Assembly (NCBI GenBank): GCA_963823675.1 | Contig: CAWGMT010000004.1 | Location: 726,237 to 790,236 of the forward strand | Reading direction: 5' to 3' | Length of the DNA stretch: 64,000 bases | Source: CAWGMT01 sp963823675 | Lineage (GTDB): Bacteria > Planctomycetota > Planctomycetia > Isosphaerales > Isosphaeraceae | Part shown: one piece after another, positions 1 to 7,945 of the stretch | Layout: the number at the start of each line of letters is the position of its first letter | Numbering within the stretch: position 1 is the stretch's first letter | The notes under the pieces: model-generated | Databases searched by the model: none | Told to the model about the DNA's origin: nothing | Seen by the model: only the letters and a program-made list of their open reading frames with translations | Translations under genes and position numbers: made by a program

Positions 1-1327
1 ACCAGGGATACTCCCACTTGTCGGGCACCGTCATGACCCGCAGCGAGTTGAGGTGCCGCCAGTGCTGGTTGCGCACGGTTCGCCGCGCTGCCGGCGGGGG
101 CGACTGCGGGTTGTCGCCGTCGAGCCAGCGATTCACGTCGAAGATGTAGCTTTGCTTGGTCCAGAGCAGCCCGGCCAGCGCCTGGCGCTGGATCTTGCAC
201 TCGTCGGCGCTGGCCCCGCGGGGGTGGATTGCGGCAAAGAACTCGTCGGCCTCGGCCTTGCGCTGGGCGACGATGGCATCGACCTCCGCGAGCGGCGGCC
301 GATAGGGCCCCCGGTCGGAGAGGCGCAACCGGACCACGACCGAGCCCCCGGGCGCGATGGCGTCGAAGCGGTAGTGAATCGCGGCCTTGGTGCCCTGCCC
401 CGCGGGGTTGATGCACGGCTCTCCGTTGACCACAAACCGATGAAACGCGTCCTTGACGTACGGCTTCCTGCTGGTGTGGCCAGGCCCGAAGACGCGCGGG
501 CCGTTGGTCTCGTTGTCGGTGAAGAGCGGCGCGCCGCCGGACTGGGCATCGAGCGTCCTCTGCCCCAGGCGATAGACGAAGGGAACGGTCGCCAGGCCCG
601 AGACCACGGTATCGTCGGCGACCAGGCAGGGACCATCGGGGCCTGCGGGCTCCTGCCGGATCAGGGGCTCGACGCGGGGAATGGTGCCCCAGGCCCAGGT
701 ATTGCGAAACCACAGTTGCGGCAGGATGTCGAGCGCCGCCGCATCTGGCCCGCGATTGAACGCCTCGATCCGGATGACCAGCTCTTCCGGAGTGGCCTTG
801 GCATACTCGATCACGATGTCGAAGTAGCGGCCGTCATCGAAGACCCCGGTGTCGAGCAGCTCGAATTCTGGTCCCTGCCCGCCGCGGCGCCGGTTTTCAT
901 CGATCAGGCGGGAATAGGGATACTCGAGCTGGGGATACTTGTAGAGAAACTTCATGTAGGCGTGCGATGGGAGATTATCGAGATGGAAATAGTACTCCTT
1001 GACGTCCTCGCCGTGGTTGCCCTCCGAGGGCGTGACGCCGAAGAGTCGTTCCTTGAGGATCGGGTCGCGGCCGTTCCAGAATGCCGGCGCGAAGCAGAGG
1101 ACCTGGTAGCGGTCGCAGATGCCGGCAATGCCGTCCTCGCCCCACCGGTAGGCCTTGCTGCGGGCCAGGTCGTGCGGCAGGAACTCCCAGGCGTTGCCGT
1201 CGGGGCTATAGTCTTCGCGCACCGTGGCCCACGATCGGTCCGAAAGGTACGGGCCCCACCGCCGCCACGAGCCTGCGTCGTCGCGGATCTCGGCAAGTCG
1301 TCGATGCTCCGCAGTGTCGGGATACAC
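1..1327 (-). CDS. Glucosidase-like glycoside hydrolase (GH63/MGH1-like), 3' end outside window
   Basis: Partial gene running off the left edge; about 442 codons are visible. I read it by translating the minus strand from a GTG at 1327, preceded by AGGTGGTGAG. The N-terminal part contains WGPYLSDRSWATVREDYS, KAYRWGEDGIAGICD, NGRDPILKERLFG, EGNHGEDVKEYYFHLD and LDTGVFDDGRYFDI, which I recognise as the conserved block of a bacterial glucosidase family with an MGH1/GH63-like alpha-toroid. The catalytic acids of that fold lie further downstream and are not in the window. It follows the cytochrome gene by only about 10 bases on the same strand, so the two may be cotranscribed, although no metabolic link is obvious. 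The family is confident, the substrate unknown. Confidence 0.82.
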   Translation of the reverse strand, partial: MYPDTAEHRRLAEIRDDAGSWRRWGPYLSDRSWATVREDYSPDGNAWEFLPHDLARSKAYRWGEDGIAGICDRYQVLCFAPAFWNGRDPILKERLFGVTPSEGNHGEDVKEYYFHLDNLPSHAYMKFLYKYPQLEYPYSRLIDENRRRGGQGPEFELLDTGVFDDGRYFDIVIEYAKATPEELVIRIEAFNRGPDAAALDILPQLWFRNTWAWGTIPRVEPLIRQEPAGPDGPCLVADDTVVSGLATVPFVYRLGQRTLDAQSGGAPLFTDNETNGPRVFGPGHTSRKPYVKDAFHRFVVNGEPCINPAGQGTKAAIHYRFDAIAPGGSVVVRLRLSDRGPYRPPLAEVDAIVAQRKAEADEFFAAIHPRGASADECKIQRQALAGLLWTKQSYIFDVNRWLDGDNPQSPPPAARRTVRNQHWRHLNSLRVMTVPDKWEYPW

Positions 1328-1337
1328 GGCTCACCAC

Positions 1338-2805
1338 CTAGGGGAGCTGGCTGGGATCGAAACGGCTAGGGCTGTCAAAACCGGGCTGGAGCTTCAGCTT
1401 CTCGAGCAAGCCGTCGATTTCGCGACGCCAGGCTTGAAGCTCGCTGGCGCGATCGGGGGCAAGGACCGAGAGCGCCTGACGCAACGGGACCAGCGCCAGG
1501 TACCGCCCGACGGCTTCGTCCCAGCTCGAGACGAGGCCCCAGGCCGCGGGCCGGTTGACAATGCCCAGGAGCGTCTCCACCTCGCGGGCGTCGAACGGCC
1601 TGGATGCGAGCACCTCCACGCATTGGCTCAGCGACCTGGCGGTCTCGCCGCAACGGTTCGTGACGAGGTCCCGCTCGGGCATCGGCTTGTCCATCAGGGC
1701 GGCGAGCTTGTCGACGGATTCGGCAAAGCGGCCGGCGGCGGGATCGGCGATAAACCGCTGCGCGAGCTCGCGGCTCATGGGAATCGCCCACGAGCCCCAG
1801 GCCGGCGCGCCGCGAGCCGGCCCGGCGGGCCGCTGCCGGCGCCATTTTTCGTCGCGCAAATCGTGATGACACGAAAAACAGCCGTATTCGCTCAACTCGG
1901 GCCAGGACGAGTTTCCCGGCCGGGCGCGGGATTCGAGGAGCACAAGCGACGCCTGCGCCGTCACCAACTGGCCGATCGCCCACGCCCTTGCGGGAAAGCT
2001 CGCCGCCCGCCCGGATGGCGCGGCCGGATCGCCATTTTCGCCCTTCTCAATCCAGTGGGGCGGCATGTTGTCGAGATACGCGGATAATTCGAAGTTGAGA
2101 CGAGGATGACCGGCGGCGATCAGGTCGTGATTGACGTCGCGGGCAAGCAGGCCGCCGGCGGACGAGTCCCCCACATGGCAGCCGGCGCAGACTCGAGCGC
2201 GCACGGCCAGGCTCTTGGTGTCGGTGAGACCGAACGCCTCCTTCTGGCTCGGGCTCTGGATCTGCCGCCAGTCCTGCGTCGTGTGGGGCCCGAGCCACCG
2301 CGCCGATGCGCCATGGCACGATTCGCAGCCCACGCCGTCCTGGTTCATCCAGGCCGTCGCTTTCAGGGCGCCCTGGCTGCGCGGGGTGGTATGGCAGGCC
2401 AGGCAGCGCTGGTCCTCGCTGGCCCGCGTATATTCAGTCCGGTTGCCCGCGGGGTTACGCGGGTTGCCCGCGGAGTTACGCGGGTTGCCCGCGAGGTTAC
2501 GCGGGTTGCCCGCGAGGTTACGCACGATCCGGTCCGACCGATCCGAGAACAACGTCTGGTAGGCTCGAGAATGCCGGTCGTTCGAGATCCAGGTTGTGTG
2601 CTCGTTGCCGAGGACTCGCCAGCCGGTGCGGAGCGACGCTGCCGTGGCAGGCGACCGCGGAACATGATCCGGAACCTCGGAATTCCGCGACGGCCCTGGC
2701 AGGCTCGGGCGAGTGCACGGCTCGTTGCGCCTGCGGATCGGCCTTGCAGATGACCGCAACCAGGCAGCCAACCAGAAACAGCGGACTCGATCGGGCAAAT
2801 CTCAT
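1338..2805 (-). CDS. Multihaem cytochrome c (c554-like family), one frameshift
   Basis: Periplasmic electron-transfer protein. The first part (ATG at 2805) carries a signal peptide, MRFARSSPLFLVGCLVAVIC, and an atypical first haem site CSAVACH (C-x4-CH). The rest continues in another frame from VLGNEHTTWISNDRHSRAYQTLF, with haem sites CLACH, CESCH, CAGCH and CFSCH. The two parts match the usual order of the family, so a single-base indel near 2620 must separate them; whether it is real or an error cannot be told here. Between haems 1 and 2 a 21-base unit is repeated four times and encodes NLAGNPR. The C-terminal half (from about 1950 down) is a helical region without haem sites. The gene is divergent from the operon at 3132, whose products include a second, larger cytochrome, suggesting a shared redox role. 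Confidence 0.75.
2441..2524. repeat. 21-bp tandem repeat, four copies, inside the cytochrome gene
   Basis: The unit GGTTGCCCGCGNGGTTACGC recurs at 21-base spacing four times with only a few differences. On the coding (minus) strand it encodes NLAGNPR in frame, so copy-number change would lengthen or shorten the protein by seven residues without breaking it. Confidence 0.85.
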
Positions 2806-3052
2806 GGCGAGTCCCACAAAACCGGCGACATGCAGGGTCGGGCCAGGACCAGCCTGCCCCCCCGAGCCTCATTCGACCGGGCCGGCACAGCCGAAACGAA
2901 TGACGGGGCCGGCAACTTGCTGTAATATATCACCTCAGAACTACTCGGGTTAGAGAGGGCCGGCATTCGATTCGATTGTTGGCTCGGCCGAGCGAAGGTT
3001 TCGAATAACGAGAACGCTCGGTTCCGGCGTAAAGCGCTGCGCAACAATCATT

Positions 3053-3079
3053 GTCGCCTTTCGCGGAGCGAAAGACGAC
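3053..3079. repeat. Short palindrome, copy 1 (GTCGCCTTTCGC family)
   Basis: GTCGCCTTTCGC followed by GGAGCGAAAGACGAC forms a near-palindrome with arms CTTTCGC and GCGAAAG. It sits in the intergenic space (2806-3131) between two divergent genes. A second copy is at 13466-13492, also intergenic, so this is a dispersed repeat rather than a local operator. Nothing else was seen in this gap. Confidence 0.6.
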
Positions 3080-3131
3080 TCTTCCGGTAACTTTTCTCTG
3101 CCCAGATCCTGACTTGACGGCGGCCATACGG

Positions 3132-4130
3132 ATGCTCATTTTCGACCGGGAAAGCTGGAAGAATCATCGGTCTTGGTGTGCCGGCATGGTGATCGCGACC
3201 TTCTTGGCGCTGGCGTGGTACATTGCTTACGGGCTGTGGTGGGGTCCGTGGAACTGGCCGGGCGGAGCCAGTCCGCCAGGGTTCACCTTCGGGCTGCTCG
3301 GTGGTGCGATTATCCTTTTCGAGATGCTGCTCTGGCCTCGGAAGTCGTTGTGGCGCGGCTGGCGGCTCTTGCCCACCAAGACCTGGATGATCGCCCATCT
3401 GTGGCTCGGCCTCCTGGCATTGCCGCTGCTCTTCTTGCACGGCAGCTTTCATTTTCACCCTGGCGCATCGACGCTCGCCGCGGTTCTGATGTGGCTCCTG
3501 GCGGCCGTCGTCGGCAGCGGCGTGCTCGGGCTGGTCGTCCAGAACATCGTGCCTTCGCTCATGCTCGAAAGAATTCCCGCCGAGACGATCTATTCACAGA
3601 TCGAGCACGTTCTCGATCAGTTTCGAGCCGACGCCCAGCGGCTTGTCGAGCTGACCTGCGGCCGATCGGAGCAAACCCAGCAGGGCGATGGCCGGGCGGC
3701 GCCTGGCGAAATCGGCGGCGACTCGCCATCCTTCGTGTCGGTGGGAACCGTGCGGCAGGTCGGCCGCGTCCAGGGCAAGGTTGTGCAGGTTGGGCTCGAG
3801 GCGGGCTGGGTACCGGAGTCGGAACCCCTGCTCGCGTTCTACCAGGAGCAGCTCGAGCCGTACTTACGGGCAAAATCGGGCAGGCGGCTCCCGCTCGGCT
3901 CGCCCCAGCACGCCGAGTCGCTTTTCGCAGCCCTGCGCAAGCGCTCAAGCGCCGATGCCTATCCGGTGGTAGACCGTCTGGCCGATCTGTGCGAGCAGCG
4001 CAGACAGTTTGACCTCCAGTCGCGGCTGCACTTCTGGCTGCATTCGTGGCTGGTTGCCCACGTTGCGCTCTCGGTCGGGCTGACGGTTCTCATGGTCGTG
4101 CACGCGGTACTGGCTCTCAAGTATCTTTAA
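3132..4130 (+). CDS. Polytopic membrane protein of a cytochrome cluster, possible b-type haem anchor
   Basis: About 332 residues from ATG at 3132; an earlier TTG lies inside the palindrome at 3053 and is unlikely. Hydrophobic segments lie at about residues 15-35, 55-72, 85-105 and 112-140, and again near the C-terminus (about 300-330). Histidines occur inside or near membrane segments (AHLWLGLLALPLLFLHGSFHFH; HFWLHSWLVAHVALS; LMVVHAVLALKYL), a pattern that would suit b-type haem ligation, but I do not recognise a named family. A soluble loop of about 150 residues separates the two membrane parts. It is followed two bases later by the ten-haem cytochrome gene, so the likely job is to pass electrons between the quinone pool and that cytochrome. 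That role is inferred from context. Confidence 0.65.
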   Translation: MLIFDRESWKNHRSWCAGMVIATFLALAWYIAYGLWWGPWNWPGGASPPGFTFGLLGGAIILFEMLLWPRKSLWRGWRLLPTKTWMIAHLWLGLLALPLLFLHGSFHFHPGASTLAAVLMWLLAAVVGSGVLGLVVQNIVPSLMLERIPAETIYSQIEHVLDQFRADAQRLVELTCGRSEQTQQGDGRAAPGEIGGDSPSFVSVGTVRQVGRVQGKVVQVGLEAGWVPESEPLLAFYQEQLEPYLRAKSGRRLPLGSPQHAESLFAALRKRSSADAYPVVDRLADLCEQRRQFDLQSRLHFWLHSWLVAHVALSVGLTVLMVVHAVLALKYL

Positions 4131-4132
4131 GT

Positions 4133-5794
4133 ATGAATGTGAGCGCGATGGTGCGGGAATCTGGCAAGAGGCGCGGGTCACGAATCGAGCTTGACTACTA
4201 CCGAAGCTCGGACGGGCTTTCACGGTGGCGCGGCCGGTTATGTCTACTCGTGATCCTCACAGCCGCGGGCTGGATCGGACTCGAGGCGATCGCCGGCCGC
4301 GACCGGGCGGCCCCAGCTCGTTTCTTCGAACCGAGCCGGCTCGCTTCCAAGGGCCCGCTGGCCCAGGCACACGCCATGTGGGACTCGACCTGCCGGGCAT
4401 GCCACCTGCCCTTCACACCGATCAACCCTTCACGGTGGGCGCCGGCCTTTGCGACCGGCTCGCACGCAGGCGATTACCGATGCCGGACCTGTCACGCCGC
4501 GCCCGTCCATCACCAGAGCGAACGCGCCGACGACATCCCGGCTTGCGCCGAGTGCCACAGCGACCACCGCGGGCGCGAGGCTTCGTTGCTGGCGATGGAC
4601 GACTCGGCTTGCACGCGATGTCACGGCGACTTGAAGCAGCACCGCGGCCCGGCGCGGGGACACGGTCTGTTGGCGGCTCCGTGTCCCGTTTCGACACGGC
4701 GCATCATCCCGAGTTCAGGACCACGCCGGACGACCGGGCGATGAGCCCGCGCCGCGTCAAGTTTAACCATGCGCGGCACCTGGCCGCCGGCCTGACCCTG
4801 GAAGAGGGAGGCATGCCATTCACTTTCGCACAGCTCGCGCCCCAAGACCGCGCTCGCTATGGCTGGGCGCTCGGCCAGGAGCTGGATGTTCCAGTGCGGC
4901 TGGCCTGTGCCGCTTGTCATCAGCTCGACGGCGAGGACCAGGTTGGCGGGGTTCTTGAACGCCGTGCGAACCGGATGCCAGCCCGGTCGCCGGGCGCATC
5001 CATGTTGCCGGTCGTTTTTGACGTCCATTGCGCTGCCTGCCATCCGCTGCCTTTTGACGCGAGTTTTCCGGAGAAGCAAGTTCCGCACGGGGTGGCGCCG
5101 GCTGAGCTAAACGCCAAGCTGCGGCAGTTTTATGCTGCCCAGGTCGTGAGGGCCGACCCGGCCGCGCTCCGCCAGGTCGTGCCGCCAAGGCCGCTTCCCG
5201 GTCAATCTGCGGGCTCCCGCGAACAACGATTTGAGGAAGCGATCGAGGCGAAAGTCCTGACTGCCGCGAAGCTTCTCTTCGGGTCAAGCGTTGACGAGGC
5301 GACGCGCCGGCGGCAAAAGCTTCCCCAGGGGCGGGGAGGCTGTGTCGAGTGTCATAACCTGAAAGCGAGCGCCGGCCCGCTCATCCGCGCGGGACCTCGC
5401 GTCGCTCGAAATCGAACCGGTCCTCATGACGCAGGTTTGGTTCGAGAGCGCCGTCTTCGATCATACGGCCCATCGCGCGCTCGAGTGTGCCGCCTGCCAC
5501 GCCGGAGCAACCAGCTCGCGGGCAAACGGCGATCGGCCCCTTTTGCCAGGGCTCGCAGTGTGCGCTTCGTGCCATTGGGCGGCGGGCGGCCGGCAGACGG
5601 GCCAGCTCGCGGGAGCGAGCGCGGCCTGCACGGAGTGTCACCGCTATCACAACGGCGATCATCCCCGGCACTCCAGGGGCGCCGCGGCGCGGCGGGGGGC
5701 CGGGGCGCTTTCGATCCAGGAGTTCCAGAGTGGCGGCGCGGCGGGCGCCCGGGGTAAAGCGGGCGCGCTCTTCATGAAGCCGACAAGGTATTAA
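4133..5794 (+). CDS. Ten-haem cytochrome c, two frameshifts
   Basis: Membrane-anchored multihaem cytochrome. From ATG at 4133 there is a basic N-terminus, one hydrophobic anchor (RLCLLVILTAAGWIGLEAIA) and haem sites CRACH, CRTCH, CAECH and CTRCH. A second frame then gives SRFDTAHHPEF, CAACH twice and CVECH. A third frame, from about 5395 (DLASLEIEPVLMTQVW), gives CAACH, CASCH and CTECH and ends at 5794. Ten CxxCH motifs in consistent order across three frames show one gene with indels near 4660 and 5390. Spacing to the genes on both sides is 2 and 18 bases, so this is the middle gene of an operon. The many haems suggest an extended electron wire at the outer face of the cytoplasmic membrane. 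Confidence 0.75.
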
Positions 5795-5812
5795 TTAAGT
5801 GAGATATTTCTG

Positions 5813-7653
5813 ATGTTTGAATCGTGGCTGCTACGTGTGTATGATGACCGGCTCCTTTCCGCGGTGAAGGAGTGCGCTCCTCCCATGGAGCTGGGCCGGC
5901 AGGATGACCGCGCCGCCGAGGGGTTGTACCAGGTGAGCCATTTTGCGGACGGGCACGTTCGCGTGGCGATTGGCGCAGTGACGAGGTCAAGCTGTCGCGA
6001 CGTCTGGCCTGGCTGGAGGAGGTCGCCGGGGGCATGGTCCTGGTCCGGAACATAAGTTCCAAGGTCACGTTCAGTCTCGACGAGGGGCGCCAGGTCGCGC
6101 CGGGCGGGCAATGCGAGGTCGAACTGCCGGTCGTCCTCCAGTTCGGCAAGCGAGTCGTGCGAATTCAAAAGACCGCTCACGACCCGGGAGGGAGCGTCAT
6201 CCAGAGCCTGGATCGCCCGACGGCCTTTCCGTCGGCGATCGCGGACGATCGGTCAATTCTGGCGACACTCGCCTTGCCCGCGGTCGCAATGCCGGATGCC
6301 GATGGCTTGATCGAATGGCTGCGGGTGATGATCCGGGTCTTCCAGAGCGCGGCCTGCGACGCCGATTTCTTTCATCAGGCGGCGTCCGCGGTGGTCGAGG
6401 TCGTGCGGCTCGATTCGGGACGAGTCCTCATCCGTGAACGGGGCGAGTGGAAAACGGTTGCCTCCTGCGACAAATCGAGTGCGCCCGCCGGACGGCGCGA
6501 GCCACCGAGCCGGATGGTCGTGAACCGGGTGTGCGACGAGAAGCGGGTCACCTGGCTCGATCCGTCTCAGCTCGGCGAAGATTGTGCGAGTCTCTCCGGC
6601 GTCTCGTCGGTGGTTGCGTCCCCCGTACTGGATCGAGCCGGCCAGGTGATCGCGATCCTGTACGGCGAGCGGCGGCTGGAGTCGATGCTCCAGGCGGTGC
6701 GCCCCGTGTCGAAACTGGATGCGATGCTCGTCGAAGTGCTGGCGGTCGGGCTCTCCGCCGGGCTCGCCCGGGTGAAAGAAGAGCGTGCCGCGCTCGCGCT
6801 CCAGACCCAGCTCGAGCAGTTTTTCACGCCCGAACTGGCCCGCCAGCTCATGGCACGCCCGGAGCTCCTGACAGGTCAGGACCTCGAAATCACGGTCCTT
6901 TTTTGCGACATCCGCAGCTTTTCCCGCATCACGCGCGAGCACCAGCCGGCGTTCACGCTCGAGTGGACCAATGACGTGTTGTTGACGCTTTCCGACTGTG
7001 TTCTGAAACATCAGGGGGTGCTGGTCAACTACATCGGCGACGAACTGATGGCGATGTGGGGAGCGCCGGAGGCGCAGCCGGACCATCCCGCGCGTGCATG
7101 CCGCGCCGCCCTCGAGATGCTCGAGTCGCTGGAGGCGTTGAATGACAGGTGGCAGGGGCCGCTTGGCGAGCCGATCGGACTGGGAATCGGCGTCAACACG
7201 GGGATGGCGCGGGTCGGCAACACAGGCTCGCAGCGCAAATTCCAGTACGGGCCGCTCGGCACCATGGTGAATGTGGCCAGTCGGACCCAGGGTGCTTGCA
7301 AGTACTTCAAGTCGAGCTTGCTGATCACCAAGGAGACGCGCGACCGCCTGGGCCAGGAATTCCCGGTGCGCCGGCTGGGCAAGGCGCGGGTCGTCAACAT
7401 GACCGACCCGATCGAGCTTTACGAGCTTTGGCCGCCGGGCGAGAGCGGCTCCGAGGACGTCTGCCCCGCCTATGAGGAGGCCCTCGCGACCTTCGAAGCC
7501 GGGGATTTCCAGAAATCCGCTCTCACGCTCCGCCGGATTCTCGATTCCCATCCCGAAGACGGACCGTCCAACGCGCTGCTCGCGCGTGCGACGGCTTATA
7601 TCGTCGTGGCGCCGGAAACGCTTGATTCGGCATTCCGATTGCCTGGGAAGTAA
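5813..7653 (+). CDS. Adenylate/guanylate cyclase with FHA-like N-terminus and GAF domain, one frameshift
   Basis: Predicted class III nucleotide cyclase making cAMP or cGMP. The N-terminus from ATG at 5813 (MFESWLLRVYDDRLL) resembles the FHA-like start of planctomycete cyclases. A frameshift near 5980 joins it to the long frame that begins DEVKLSRRLAWLEEV. Next come a GAF-like sensor region (about residues 150-280) and the cyclase core: FFTPELARQL, VLFCDIRSFSRITRE with the first metal Asp, LVNYIGDELMAMWGAP with the second Asp, and GIGVNTGMARVGNTGS. A short TPR-like tail follows (FEAGDFQKSALTLRRILDSHPED). It is the last gene of the cytochrome operon and converges on a gene with two cyclic-nucleotide-binding domains, which is the obvious receiver of its product. 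Confidence 0.85.
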
Positions 7654-7675
7654 GGGACCGCTTGATACGCCAGCG

Positions 7676-7784
7676 AAAGGTGTCAGGAACCGAATCACAA
7701 TCGGTTCCTGACACCTTTGACCGGACCGAACTCAATCGGCGAAAGGTGTCAGGAACCGAATCACAATCGGTTCCTGACACCTTT
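7676..7784. repeat. Two tandem 43-bp palindromes (AAAGGTGTCAGGAACC family)
   Basis: Two copies, 7676-7718 and 7742-7784, each with 18-base arms AAAGGTGTCAGGAACCGA and its exact complement around the loop ATCACAA. The copies are identical and lie 66 bases apart. They sit between two convergent genes, a usual place for REP-like elements, and could fold into strong hairpins that end both transcripts. A third family member at 45109-46720 is split by an insertion sequence. The rest of the gap (7785-7945) shows nothing recognisable. Confidence 0.9.
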
Positions 7785-7945
7785 GACCGTACGGGGCGCC
7801 GGGACCCAGTTCTGCTCCCGATCCGTCAGCTCAGGCCACGTCGCTGGTTGTATCGCAGGACTTCTTGACACGGTCAAGGCTCCGTCGGGCGGTAGCGTAC
7901 CCATCAAGGGAGATCCTAGCACAACGGTGATTAGGGCGAAAAGGT

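Noticed and set aside
53..1369. Long plus-strand open frame opposite the glucosidase gene
   Set aside because: It is a GC-driven shadow; the minus strand gives a clear family sequence over the same bases.
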